Below are positions 8,962 through 18,265 of a stretch of DNA of 64,000 nucleotides, one piece after another. Position numbers and translations under genes: made by a program. The notes beneath the pieces were generated by a model that saw nothing but the letters and a program-made list of their open reading frames with translations, ran no database searches and was not told the origin of the DNA. The first letter of the stretch is position 1; the number at the start of each line of letters is the position of its first letter. Source of the DNA: Fermentibacter sp963718745 [NCBI: Candidatus Fermentibacterota bacterium] (GTDB taxonomy: Bacteria > Fermentibacterota > Fermentibacteria > Fermentibacterales); NCBI GenBank assembly GCA_963718745.1, contig OY970370.1, forward strand, positions 434,001 through 498,000. The letters are read 5' to 3'.

Positions 8962-10219
8962 CCGAGGCGTAGATTACGGGAACCGTCGTGCGGAGCGAGT
9001 CGACCAGCGAGTTGATCCCGTGCTGGTACACGACGTTGCGAACCAGGTCGTTCAGCCATTCACGGTCGAAGCCGCTCCAGTCGAAGCCTTCCACGTCACC
9101 GTCGTCCCTGATGATCGCGACGGCCGAGCCGTCACCCAGGCGGACGGGGTCCGCTATCAGGCCCGGCTGGGACTCCTCGAGCAGTCCGGCCGCCTCGGGC
9201 AGCGAATTGCGGACAAGGACGACTCCGAGGCTCCCCCCGTCGCGCGAGGTCAGCGGGTCGGCGCTCCAGCGCAGCGCGGCCTCCTCGAAGGAGACGGCTC
9301 CGGTCCTGAGCAGAGACGCGATGGAGTCGGCCAGCAGGGCTGCCGCCTCCTCGTCGGCCGGCTCCAGCTCGAGGAGCAGGAGGATGTGGCTGGCGGTCAT
9401 GGCGCCGGAGGAATCGCGCGAGTCCAGACGAGCTATGTGAGCGCCGTAAGGCGAGAGGAACGGCGGTGAAATCTCACCGGGCCGCAGGGCGTCGAGCGAG
9501 GCCTCGAAGGTGGGTGTCATGTCTCCAGGTCCGAAAGAACCCAGGAATCCACCGTCGGGAGCCGATCCGGGATCCTGGGAGAACTGGCGGGCGAGCGATT
9601 CGAAGGATTCTCCGGACGCTGCGCGCCCCGCAAGATCGGACAGGAGGGCCAGGGCAGAGTCGGCGTCGGGTCCCCCGGGGAGGACGGGGATGAGTATCCA
9701 GGAGAGGTTCCTGGGCATCAGCTCGTCTTCCAGGACCGGCAGGTTCGAGTTCAGGTAGCTGACCGGATCGGCCGGGAGAGAGGCGAGTGTCTGTGATGTC
9801 CGCGCCTGCACGAAATCGGAAGCTGCCTTCTGGTCGCCTATCATCTCATACAGACTTTCGAGCAGACCCTCCTCCGTCAGCCCGGCGGTTGCCAGAGCTG
9901 CGAGGAACTGTTCCTCGGATCCGAAATCGGCCCTCGTTTCGGCCATTCTGGATTCGACGAGCTCCGTGACGGTCTCGGGCGAGGGGAAGAACCCCGCCGC
10001 CCTGGCTCCTTCGATGAGGAGCCTCTCGTCGACGATCTCGGAGAGTGAGGATGCGAATGCTTCAGGATCCGCGGCCGAGGCGGCATATTCCGCCTCCGAA
10101 CCGGAGACCTCCATGACCCGGGCCAGGACGTCGGATCGCAGTATGGCGAAATCCCCTACCACGGCCTCGATCCTGTCAGCTGTAACCCACGACGACAACA
10201 GGACGATCAGCGCCAGCAT
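8951..10219 (-). CDS. SurA-like periplasmic peptidyl-prolyl isomerase/chaperone
   Basis: 422 residues. Signal peptide, then a SurA-type N-terminal chaperone helix bundle (about 15-165) starting DRIEAVVGDFAILRSDV, the usual entry motif. It is followed by two parvulin-like segments. The first (about 170-270) carries the GS-PDGGFLGSFGPGDMTP and AHIARLDS marks; the second (about 275-385) has SRDGGSLGVV. This is the SurA layout, so a role in outer-membrane protein folding is the natural inference. It is the last of four adjacent PpiC-type genes and overlaps its neighbours by 13 and 11 bp. Confidence 0.88.
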   Translation of the reverse strand: MLALIVLLSSWVTADRIEAVVGDFAILRSDVLARVMEVSGSEAEYAASAADPEAFASSLSEIVDERLLIEGARAAGFFPSPETVTELVESRMAETRADFGSEEQFLAALATAGLTEEGLLESLYEMIGDQKAASDFVQARTSQTLASLPADPVSYLNSNLPVLEDELMPRNLSWILIPVLPGGPDADSALALLSDLAGRAASGESFESLARQFSQDPGSAPDGGFLGSFGPGDMTPTFEASLDALRPGEISPPFLSPYGAHIARLDSRDSSGAMTASHILLLLELEPADEEAAALLADSIASLLRTGAVSFEEAALRWSADPLTSRDGGSLGVVLVRNSLPEAAGLLEESQPGLIADPVRLGDGSAVAIIRDDGDVEGFDWSGFDREWLNDLVRNVVYQHGINSLVDSLRTTVPVIYASDES

Positions 10220-11052
10220 GACATATCAACCTCTACATCCCTGCCGGCCCTGGAGGCCGCAAGGAGGCTGTCAACCACCGCGCGGCGCCTTTGCCCCGCG
10301 ATGACCTCGGAAAGGCTCAGGACGACCCTCGAGGTGTCTGTGAGCGGCCTCGTCTCGGTAACCAGGAAGAGATGCCAGCCAAGATCGGATGCGACGACCG
10401 GACCAAGCCCCTCGAGAAGTCCGGTCGAAGCCGGCAGGCCCCTCCCGGTGAGCTCACCTCCGACAAGGAATCCCATGTCGCCCCCGAGGGAGGCCCTCTG
10501 CCCCAGGGACAGGTTCTCGGACATCACCTGGAAGCTCTGTCCGGCCAGGAGCCTCGTGTGCAGCGATTCGGCGGCGGAGCTGTCCGCGACGAGGATCTCG
10601 AAATAGTGACGTTCGACCATGTACAGCAGGCTGTCGCTCCGCATGAACCTGAACACTTCGTCCTCGGTGGGGGGATCGATCCGCGAGAGCGCCGAAGAGA
10701 GGATCTCGTCACGGAGATAGAGCTGCCTTGCCCGGCGCTGTACGAAGGCCGACACGACCGGATCCTCCAGCCCGTTTTCGACTGCGAGCTGGGCCAGGAG
10801 TTCGTCCTCGACCCAGGCATCCGGTCCGGGACCGCGGCCGAGGATCTCGATCTCGTCACGGTGGATGACTTCCCCGCCGACGCTGGCCGCAACCGCCCTG
10901 CCGTCGCCTTCATGCTCCCCGGCTCCATCGTGGACCGGGCTGCCGGCCAGGAGGAAGGATCCTCCGATGACCCCCGCGACGACAGCGATCACGACCATCA
11001 GGGCCGCCCCCGGCATTCTGCCGGGTCCCGGTTCACTGGCTGACGTGTTCAA
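10207..11052 (-). CDS. Membrane-anchored PpiC-type protein, degenerate parvulin
   Basis: 281 residues. One N-terminal membrane helix (about 16-38), then SurA/PrsA-like helices and a parvulin-like domain (about 145-245). The domain keeps the outline of the fold (RHYFEILV, L-GQSF, LGGDMGFLVGGEL, LGWHLFLV) but several catalytic-type positions seen in its neighbour are altered, so it may be a chaperone without isomerase activity. The start is TTG at 11052, overlapping the upstream gene by 20 bp; a later in-frame ATG is possible. Confidence 0.75.
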   Translation of the reverse strand: MNTSASEPGPGRMPGAALMVVIAVVAGVIGGSFLLAGSPVHDGAGEHEGDGRAVAASVGGEVIHRDEIEILGRGPGPDAWVEDELLAQLAVENGLEDPVVSAFVQRRARQLYLRDEILSSALSRIDPPTEDEVFRFMRSDSLLYMVERHYFEILVADSSAAESLHTRLLAGQSFQVMSENLSLGQRASLGGDMGFLVGGELTGRGLPASTGLLEGLGPVVASDLGWHLFLVTETRPLTDTSRVVLSLSEVIAGQRRRAVVDSLLAASRAGRDVEVDMSCWR

Positions 11053-11854
11053 GCAGCCTTTCGGGGTAGACCGCGACGGAGTGCGTGGTCTCGAGCGAGT
11101 CGAGCACGGTCATGATGGCCGTTTCCTGCGCGTCCATGAGGAGTTCGTCGCCTGCGAGCTGGAACACCTCGTCTTCGGTGGGAGTCGGCGTTATGGGTCT
11201 TGTCTCGAGCAGCTTGATGATGTGGAAGCCCATCGAGGTCTCGACTATCCCGCTGGTGGCGCCTACGCTGAGAGAGAAGGCCGCCTCCTCGAAACCGAGG
11301 ACCGCCTGGCCCCTGCGGAGCCAGCCGAGGTCTCCGCCCTGAGCCGAGCTGGGGCAGATGGAGAGTTCCCCTGCAAGCAGGTCGAAGCTCTCGCCGGCCT
11401 GCAGCCTGGAGAGGGCGGCCTGCGCCTGGGTCAGATCCGGGAGCAGGATGTGTCTCGCATGGATCTCGAACTTGTAGCTCTCGCCCCAGGCCGTCACATA
11501 GTTCTCGACCGTCAGCCTCGACATCTCCACGTCGGCAGTCATCTCGGCAAGGTATGCCTCGAGCAGTATCTGGCGCACGGCCTGGCTTATCGCGTCCGCC
11601 ACCTCGGGCCTCTGTTCGAAGCCTTCGGCCGAGGCAGCCCGCACTACGAGCTCCTCGCGCACCCAGCTGCGAAGCATCTCCTCGGCTTCAGCCTCGCTTG
11701 CGACCGCGAGGTACTGGCGGTTCTGCTCGCCCCCGACCATCGAGACGAGCTGCTCCCAGGTCAGGGTGGCTTCGTCGACCGAGGCGAGAACGTCGGCGGA
11801 GGCGGGCACCGTCAGGAGCAGGAACAGCGATGCGGCAAGGATTCGGTATCTCAT
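11033..11854 (-). CDS. Periplasmic parvulin-type peptidyl-prolyl isomerase
   Basis: 273 residues. Cleavable signal peptide ending near ASA, an N-terminal helical chaperone part, and one canonical PpiC domain (about 130-225): EIHARHILL, GESFDLLAGELS, QGGDLGWLRRGQ, EEAAFSLSVGATSGIVET and GFHIIKLLE. The most intact isomerase domain of the four adjacent paralogues. It probably assists folding of exported proteins. Confidence 0.9.
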   Translation of the reverse strand: MRYRILAASLFLLLTVPASADVLASVDEATLTWEQLVSMVGGEQNRQYLAVASEAEAEEMLRSWVREELVVRAASAEGFEQRPEVADAISQAVRQILLEAYLAEMTADVEMSRLTVENYVTAWGESYKFEIHARHILLPDLTQAQAALSRLQAGESFDLLAGELSICPSSAQGGDLGWLRRGQAVLGFEEAAFSLSVGATSGIVETSMGFHIIKLLETRPITPTPTEDEVFQLAGDELLMDAQETAIMTVLDSLETTHSVAVYPERLLEHVSQ

Positions 11855-11873
11855 CGGAATCTCCCGTCGGTTC

Positions 11874-13478
11874 TCAGAAGGAATCGGACCACGGATCGAC
11901 TCTCTCGACCGCGGACGTGTCTATCTCTACACCCATTTCATTCCTCAGTTCCGAGATGAACGCCAGGTACGCGTCCTGGATGCGGACGGCCCTGCAGTCG
12001 TCCCGGAGTATGTCCCATATCTGGTCCGCCCCGGCCGGCTCCACGGGGAGGATTCCGACGACCTGGAAATACGCCCTGGCGCCTTCGACGCCTATCTCGA
12101 ACGGGCCGCAGATCGTGCCTTCCGAACTGCTGAAGACCGGTTCGGCGAGGGAGCCGAAGGCTTCCGCCGGCTGAGGAGGCGTCGGGAACGGTGCGCCTGT
12201 CGAATCGACCGGTGTCCAGCGCAGGAGCGCCTCGAAGGATTCCGGTGTGCCGATCGAATCCGCCGCCGATTCGGGAACGTAGGCCAGGAGGGCGGAGCGG
12301 CGTTCGGGGAGCGAGTATCGCGACGTATTGGATTCATACCAGGCGATTATCTCTGCCGAATCAGGCTCGGAGACCCGTTCGAGTATCTCCAGCCTGAGCA
12401 GGTGCTCCACCGAAGCCATCATGGCCGTCTCTCCGAGGGCTGCGTCCATCTGTTCCTCCCGTGCGCGTGCAGCCGCCCATCTGGTCTGCGCCACCGAGAT
12501 CACATGGAACCAGAGGTCCACCCCTGCACCCATGCCTGAAGGGCGGGGCATCACCAGGGAGCTTATCTCGACGGGAGGGTTGCCGAAGAAATTCCATGGA
12601 TCGGTCCTGGTGATTATGTCCGCCATGTCCCCGGTGGTCACCGATCCACCCGAGTAGGTTGCCAGCACGAGGTCGCGGGCGATCCCGGTGGTATCGGGCA
12701 GCGTGTATCTGCCGTCCGAGACCGCCAGTCTGCCGGCCAGCTCCTCGATTGCGCGGCTCGACGGCACTGCTGCGAGCTCGCGCCTGATCGTCCTGTTGAA
12801 GGCGGACAAGGCGGCTTCGGGCGGCACGGAGTCCGATTCAGCCTCGAGGTTCATCTCCAGTTCGGCGACGGCCCAGGCTCCATAGAGCGGGATCACGACT
12901 GGTCCTTCGCCCGCGTGGGGAGCCAGATGGGTCTCCAGGTCGACGGGCATCTGCCAGAGATATCCGCTCATCACGCGATGGCTCGAGCCGCTGATGCTCC
13001 AGGGAGCCAGCGACATCTCCACGTCGGGTTCGAAGGCCCCCTCCCCCCAGGCGTCCAGGACGTGCATGGCCGTGAGGCTGTCAGGAACCAGCACGATGCG
13101 CAGGCCGAACGTGCCCGCGAGGGCGAGGAAGTCCTCCATCCGGGGATCGTCCCCCATGAAGGCCTCGAATCTGGATTCGGTCCACGTCGAAGACAGCGCT
13201 GCATCCTCGTAGAGGGTCACCCACCAGTCGGAGCCGGGGGCCCCCCTGTCCTCGAGGGCCTGTTCGAGAAGAGCCTTGTTGACCAGCCTGTCGACGAGCG
13301 CCAGGCGGCCGCCGGGTTCCAGCACATCGACCTGCTCTGACGGGCTGAGGCGCCCGAAGGCGCCTTCGAAGTCCTGCCCGGTTATCTCTCTGTCTCCGAC
13401 CGTCGCGAGAACGTCCGGACCGGCTCCGCAGCCGGCTGCAAGAAGAACTATCGCAACGCCCAGCGCATTTGAACGCAT
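11874..13478 (-). CDS. PpiC/SurA-like lipoprotein
   Basis: 534 residues. The lipobox ends at C17 (LLAAGC), so it should be membrane anchored. After it comes the SurA/PrsA-like entry VLATVGDREITGQDFEGAF and a long helical region. A parvulin-type domain is only weakly visible near the C-terminus (about 400-490: RRSALLAYVPESA, FGSLAEPVFSSSEG, GPFEIG). PrsA-like lipid-anchored foldase is the best guess. First of four consecutive PpiC-type genes, 49 bp after mfd. Start ATG with AAAGG upstream. Confidence 0.78.
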   Translation of the reverse strand: MRSNALGVAIVLLAAGCGAGPDVLATVGDREITGQDFEGAFGRLSPSEQVDVLEPGGRLALVDRLVNKALLEQALEDRGAPGSDWWVTLYEDAALSSTWTESRFEAFMGDDPRMEDFLALAGTFGLRIVLVPDSLTAMHVLDAWGEGAFEPDVEMSLAPWSISGSSHRVMSGYLWQMPVDLETHLAPHAGEGPVVIPLYGAWAVAELEMNLEAESDSVPPEAALSAFNRTIRRELAAVPSSRAIEELAGRLAVSDGRYTLPDTTGIARDLVLATYSGGSVTTGDMADIITRTDPWNFFGNPPVEISSLVMPRPSGMGAGVDLWFHVISVAQTRWAAARAREEQMDAALGETAMMASVEHLLRLEILERVSEPDSAEIIAWYESNTSRYSLPERRSALLAYVPESAADSIGTPESFEALLRWTPVDSTGAPFPTPPQPAEAFGSLAEPVFSSSEGTICGPFEIGVEGARAYFQVVGILPVEPAGADQIWDILRDDCRAVRIQDAYLAFISELRNEMGVEIDTSAVERVDPWSDSF

Positions 13479-13527
13479 GAGATGTCACCTTTCGGAATTG
13501 GAAGTGCAGTTTGTAATCAATAGCATG

Positions 13528-16500
13528 TCAGGCGAGAAGCCGCAATATGTCCGAAACGGAGCCGGCGAGCTCGCCCTGCCCCTGGACTTCGGCGCTGAGC
13601 ACTACCCTCCCCGTCTTCTCGTGCCTCACGGATATGCCGGGTCTTCCTGCCAGGAGCCTTCCGGCGCGCGCTCCCCCACCCGGAGAGAGCACGATCCTGA
13701 AGATGCGGCCTCCGCCTACGACCTCCTCGGCTCCCGCTCTCCTGGCCAGCATATGGATCCTTGCACGCTCGGCGCAGTTCATGACCTGTTCCGGGGGTTC
13801 CCCGAAGCGGTCCCTCACGAACTTCTTCCAATCCTCTATCTCCGCCTCGCTCCCGGCTCTCCAGACATACCTGTAGAGCCTCACGCGCTCGATCACGTCA
13901 GGCATGTAGTCCTCCGGAAGGTAGGCCTCCATGGGCAGTTCGATCCTCACGGGAGTCTCCGCCTGGAGAGGTGTTCCGGCCAGCCTGTCGGCCTCCTCCC
14001 TTATCAGCGATTCGAACATGGAATAGCCTATCGACTCCACATGGCCGTGCTGCCTGGCGCCGAGGAACTCACCCGCCCCCCGTATCTCGAGGTCTCTCAT
14101 GGCCATGTGCCATCCAGACCCCAGCTCCGTGAAGCGCTGGATCGATTCCAGCCTGTTCCTTGCCTCCGGGCTGATCCCGGAGCGGCCGGCGGGGTGGATG
14201 AGATAGCAGTATGCCCTGTGATAGCTACGGCCAACGCGCCCCCTGAGCTGGTAGAGGTCCGCCATGCCGAAGGTGTGCGCGTTGTCGATGAAGATCGTGT
14301 TCACACGGGGCAGGTCCAGGCCCGATTCGATGATGGCGGTACAGAGTAGCACGTCGTAGTCGCCCTCCATGAAGGCCGCCATGATGTCCTCGAGCTGTTC
14401 CGGCTTCATCTGACCGTGGGCGGTGGCGATCCTTGCGTTCCCGAGGAACCCCGCAAGCTCGGAGCGGACATTCTCGAGCGTGTGTATCCTGTTGTGCACG
14501 AAGAAGACCTGGCCTTCCCGCTCGAGCTCCCGTCCGATCGCGGTCTGGATGACCTTCCTGTTGAAGGTGATGAGTTCGGTGTGGATCGGATATCGGTCCC
14601 GCGGCGGCGTGGCGATGATGGAGATGTCCCTGAATCCGGAGAGCGCCATGTGCAGCGTCCGGGGGATAGGAGTCGCGGTGAGGGAGAGCGTGTCGACGCA
14701 GGTCCTCATCTCGCGGAGGTATTCCTTCTGCTTGACGCCGAACCTGTGTTCCTCGTCAATTATCACGAGCCCCAGATGATTGAAGCGGACGTCCTTCTGG
14801 AGCAGCCTGTGGGTCCCGATCACGATCCGGATGTTCCCCTCGGACAGGTCCGCGAGGACACGCCTCTGGGTCTCCCTGTCCTGGAAGCGGCTGAGGCACG
14901 CGACCTTGACGGGGAACTCCGCGAGACGGTCCCTGAATGTCTGGAAGTGCTGTTCGGCGAGTATCGTCGTGGGAACCAGCACAGCCACCTGCATTCCGGC
15001 ATCGGCGATGCGGAAGGCCGCCCTCAGTGCGACCTCGGTCTTCCCGTAGCCGACATCCCCGCAGACCAGCCTGTCCATGGGGGTATCGGAGAGGAAGTCC
15101 CTCTTCATGCGGTTGATGGCTTCCAGCTGGTCGGGGGTCTCCTCGAAGGGGAAGGTCTGCTCCAGAGTATCCATCATGTGACCAGGAGCCTCCAGGGGCG
15201 CGCGCTTCCTCGCCATCCTCTCGGAGTAGATCACGGCCAGCCTGCCTGCGATCTCACCGGCCCTCGCCCTCGCCCGCGAGACCCGGGTGTTCCAGAGGCC
15301 GGAGCCGATCCTGTCCAGCTGGGGCGAGGTGTCGCCTGGAACCATGTATCGATGGACCTGCCCCACCTCCGATACCGGGACCAGGAGGCTGTCTCCATCG
15401 GCGTACTCGATCGAGAGGCAGTCGAGGGTCTCGCCCCCGGAAACGACGCGCTCGAGCCCGCGGAAGAGCCCGATCCCGTACTGCCTGTGAACGACAAGGT
15501 TCCCGGGGAGGAGATCGTCGATCGAGGTAACGGCCTCTCCACCCCTGAAGCGCCTGACTACTCCGGGTCTGCGGCGGCCGGACAGCAGCCGGCGCTCGAC
15601 CAGGACGGCTATCCTCTCCTCCGGCATCCTGAAGCCCTCGGAGAGCGAGGCCACCTGGACCGCCACCTCCATTTCGCCGGGAACCAGGTTCCTGATGGTC
15701 TCCATCTCGGCAGGGGTGTCGCAGCAGATGCCGATCCGGTAACCCTCGGACCGCCAGAGCCCGAAGAGTCTCAGCATCTCCTCCGGGTGCCCCAGGAAGC
15801 TCTCCTGGGGAATGGTGTGATAGTAGTGATCCACGTCGGACGAGGGCACCACCTCGAGCAGCAGCGACCTCGGGCAGGCGGAGAGCGAGTCAAGAACCTG
15901 CGCCGGCCTGTAGAACTGGTCGTCGGGACCGAAGGGCAGGCCGGCCGGGAACGTCTCCAGCACCACCGCATGGGAGGCTTCCATCGACTCGTGGATCCGT
16001 CCGGGTTCGACCATCACGACGGTTCCGATGGTAGGGAGATAGTCCAGGAGCGATCCGAGGACATCGAAGAAGACGGGCAGGTGGTGTTCGATCCCCGGGA
16101 AGCCGGTCGAGCTCATGAGGAGAGGAGAAAGTGGATCCTCTTCGCCCAGCCTCTCCAGCGCCTCGTCCCAGGCTTCGGGCGGCAGGAAGGCTTCCCTGGC
16201 GGGAAGCAGCACGGCGGAGGGGATCTCCTTGATGCTCCTCTGGGAACGCTGATCGAAGATCCTCACGGAATCGACCTCGTCACCACAGAACTCAAGCCTC
16301 ACGGGATTTTCGAGACCGTAGGACCCCACGTCGACGACCCCGCCCCTGAGCGCCCATCGCCCCTGCTCGTAGACCGAATCCTCCCTGGAGTATCCGGCGG
16401 AGACGAGCCAGCGTTCGAGGTGGCCCATGTCCAGATGCATGCCCCTGTAGACCCTCAGGCTCGCGAATCTGCCCGGGGGGGGGACCTTCTTCAGGAGCGC

Positions 16501-16884
16501 CTGGGCAGGAACGACGACCATGGTGTCGGATCGGCCCGACATCAGCCCGGCCATGCACTCGATCCGGTCCGCCACGACCCCGGGATGTGCAGGTTCGCCC
16601 TCGTAGGGCAGCATGTCGTACGGAGGGAAGTAGAGGACGCTTCCGGAGATCGCTCTCAGGTCGTCCCTCAGACTCTCGGCGTCCCTCGGAGAAGGTGCGA
16701 CGACCAGGGTGGGACCGGCGAGTCGATGGGCGGTAGCGATGGCGAGGCTCCTGGAGGCGCCCCCCAGACCGCCGATCCTGGTGACATTCGCCGTGGAGAT
16801 CCTGTCCAGGAGCGAGGAGAACACCCCGTCCCAGAAGAATTCGTCTGAAAGCCAGCCCGTCCCGGGCCTGTCCTCAGACGTCAC
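13528..16884 (-). CDS. mfd: Transcription-repair coupling factor
   Basis: 1118 residues, close to the family norm. Mfd releases RNA polymerase stalled at lesions and recruits UvrA. N-terminal UvrB-like domains, then the RNA polymerase-interacting region. The RecG-like motor has Walker A CGDVGYGKTE, DEEH box (IIDEEHRFGV), motif III LTATPIPRTL and motif VI QLRGRVGRS. A TRCF C-terminal domain starts near MEAYLPEDYMPD. The start is GTG, overlapping the M23 peptidase stop by 11 bp. Confidence 0.96.
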   Translation of the reverse strand: MTSEDRPGTGWLSDEFFWDGVFSSLLDRISTANVTRIGGLGGASRSLAIATAHRLAGPTLVVAPSPRDAESLRDDLRAISGSVLYFPPYDMLPYEGEPAHPGVVADRIECMAGLMSGRSDTMVVVPAQALLKKVPPPGRFASLRVYRGMHLDMGHLERWLVSAGYSREDSVYEQGRWALRGGVVDVGSYGLENPVRLEFCGDEVDSVRIFDQRSQRSIKEIPSAVLLPAREAFLPPEAWDEALERLGEEDPLSPLLMSSTGFPGIEHHLPVFFDVLGSLLDYLPTIGTVVMVEPGRIHESMEASHAVVLETFPAGLPFGPDDQFYRPAQVLDSLSACPRSLLLEVVPSSDVDHYYHTIPQESFLGHPEEMLRLFGLWRSEGYRIGICCDTPAEMETIRNLVPGEMEVAVQVASLSEGFRMPEERIAVLVERRLLSGRRRPGVVRRFRGGEAVTSIDDLLPGNLVVHRQYGIGLFRGLERVVSGGETLDCLSIEYADGDSLLVPVSEVGQVHRYMVPGDTSPQLDRIGSGLWNTRVSRARARAGEIAGRLAVIYSERMARKRAPLEAPGHMMDTLEQTFPFEETPDQLEAINRMKRDFLSDTPMDRLVCGDVGYGKTEVALRAAFRIADAGMQVAVLVPTTILAEQHFQTFRDRLAEFPVKVACLSRFQDRETQRRVLADLSEGNIRIVIGTHRLLQKDVRFNHLGLVIIDEEHRFGVKQKEYLREMRTCVDTLSLTATPIPRTLHMALSGFRDISIIATPPRDRYPIHTELITFNRKVIQTAIGRELEREGQVFFVHNRIHTLENVRSELAGFLGNARIATAHGQMKPEQLEDIMAAFMEGDYDVLLCTAIIESGLDLPRVNTIFIDNAHTFGMADLYQLRGRVGRSYHRAYCYLIHPAGRSGISPEARNRLESIQRFTELGSGWHMAMRDLEIRGAGEFLGARQHGHVESIGYSMFESLIREEADRLAGTPLQAETPVRIELPMEAYLPEDYMPDVIERVRLYRYVWRAGSEAEIEDWKKFVRDRFGEPPEQVMNCAERARIHMLARRAGAEEVVGGGRIFRIVLSPGGGARAGRLLAGRPGISVRHEKTGRVVLSAEVQGQGELAGSVSDILRLLA

Positions 16885-18262
16885 CGGGCTCGTCCGAAGG
16901 GACCGGGAGATCCTCCGACATCAACGACCAGCAGCTCTCGATAGCGCGGACCCCGGCGCTGAAAGACGCAAGCTCCTCCCCCTCGAGAGGATCGACGGGC
17001 GGCAGTATCTCCTCCGCCGGATTCACGAACTGCCCGTTCCTCTTCATCTCGAAGTGGACATGCGGCCCGGTCGAGAGACCGGTGCTCCCGACAAAGCCGA
17101 TCACCTCCCCCTGCCTGACATAGGCACCGACCGACTGCCCCTGGGCGAACGAGCACATGTGCCCGTACCCGGTCTCGTAGCCGTTGCCGTGCCTGACCCG
17201 GACGAGGTTGCCATAGCCGCCGCTGTACTGCCTCGTGGTGATGACACCGTCGCCGACAGCGTAGATCTCCGTGCCCATCGGTGCGGCATAGTCCACGCCG
17301 TTGTGCGCTCTGCTGTAGCCCAGCACGGGATGGAGCCTGGAGCCCGAGAAGGGGGAGCTGACCCGCCCGAACGGGACGGGCATCTTCAGGAACATCGTCC
17401 TGATCGAGGCTCCATCGCGATGATAGTGATCCAGGACGGCGACATCCGATGAATCCGGGAAATGGCTGAACGGGAAGACCTCGACCGTGCGGCCGGAGGC
17501 GAAACTGTACTTCGCGGCGATTATCCTCCTGAACCCGGTTTCGCAGGATTCCGGATACCTCACCTCTTCGACGAGGAGATGCACCCTGTCCCCGACCTGT
17601 ACATCGTAGTAGAAGTCGATGTCATACGCGAGCAGCCTGTCGGTGAGTTCGTGCTGCAGCTCCGAGACGTACGCCCATGCCCTGGATGAATCCCTGTCCG
17701 TGACGATCGATCCGGTGGGGGTGAGATCGTCGGGCAGCGAGCCGTCCCGGAGGCATTCCCAGACCGTAGTAGCCACCGTGCAGTCCACGGCGCGGATCCT
17801 GGTCCACTCCTCCTGCCGCATGTACTCCCAGGCGGAGGGGCTCCCGTCAGGATCGAACCTCACGGAGTAGAAACCCCTGCCTCCCCGTGGCAGCGCCCGC
17901 AGTTCGACAAGATCGCCATGGGAGAAACGAGCCTCGATCGTGTCACCGGAGTGCTGGACCATCCAGCCCAGGCTGTCCCGGAGCAGGGTACAGGCATTCA
18001 CATAATCGTCGCCGACGACTCCGGCGTCCCAGAGTGCGCCTCCGAGGAATCCCTCCCCGATCACCGAGAGCCTGATCTGGAGCGTGTCGGCCAGGATGGA
18101 ACCGAGAGAGTCCATGGACCTGTCCAGCCTGGCGATGTCCGCATGGAGCCCCCAGCCGGAGCCGGCACTCCAAGTCGGCGGCTTCATGAAGAACAGCGTG
18201 GCGGCCATGCCGGCTGCGACAGCCAGCACGATCCGCTTCCTGGCGCGCGTCAGGCTAGGCAA
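16874..18262 (-). CDS. M23 (LytM-type) peptidoglycan peptidase
   Basis: 462 residues. One N-terminal membrane helix, a long periplasmic region, then a C-terminal M23 domain (about 310-420). Zinc ligands are visible as H-N-G-V-D (HxxxD) and GPHVHFEM (HxH), so catalysis is plausible. M23 enzymes cut peptide cross-links of peptidoglycan, or act as amidase activators. Sharing an operon with ftsEX suggests a division-associated hydrolase controlled by FtsEX, as EnvC-type proteins are; that link is inference. The start is TTG at 18262, three bases after upp; no convincing ribosome-binding site is visible. Confidence 0.88.
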   Translation of the reverse strand: MPSLTRARKRIVLAVAAGMAATLFFMKPPTWSAGSGWGLHADIARLDRSMDSLGSILADTLQIRLSVIGEGFLGGALWDAGVVGDDYVNACTLLRDSLGWMVQHSGDTIEARFSHGDLVELRALPRGGRGFYSVRFDPDGSPSAWEYMRQEEWTRIRAVDCTVATTVWECLRDGSLPDDLTPTGSIVTDRDSSRAWAYVSELQHELTDRLLAYDIDFYYDVQVGDRVHLLVEEVRYPESCETGFRRIIAAKYSFASGRTVEVFPFSHFPDSSDVAVLDHYHRDGASIRTMFLKMPVPFGRVSSPFSGSRLHPVLGYSRAHNGVDYAAPMGTEIYAVGDGVITTRQYSGGYGNLVRVRHGNGYETGYGHMCSFAQGQSVGAYVRQGEVIGFVGSTGLSTGPHVHFEMKRNGQFVNPAEEILPPVDPLEGEELASFSAGVRAIESCWSLMSEDLPVPSDEPGDV

Positions 18263-18265
18263 GGT

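Noticed and set aside
14416-16848. 810-codon plus-strand open frame opposite mfd
   Set aside because: Antisense shadow of mfd caused by high GC; Arg/Gly/Pro/His-rich with no domain, and no ribosome-binding site.
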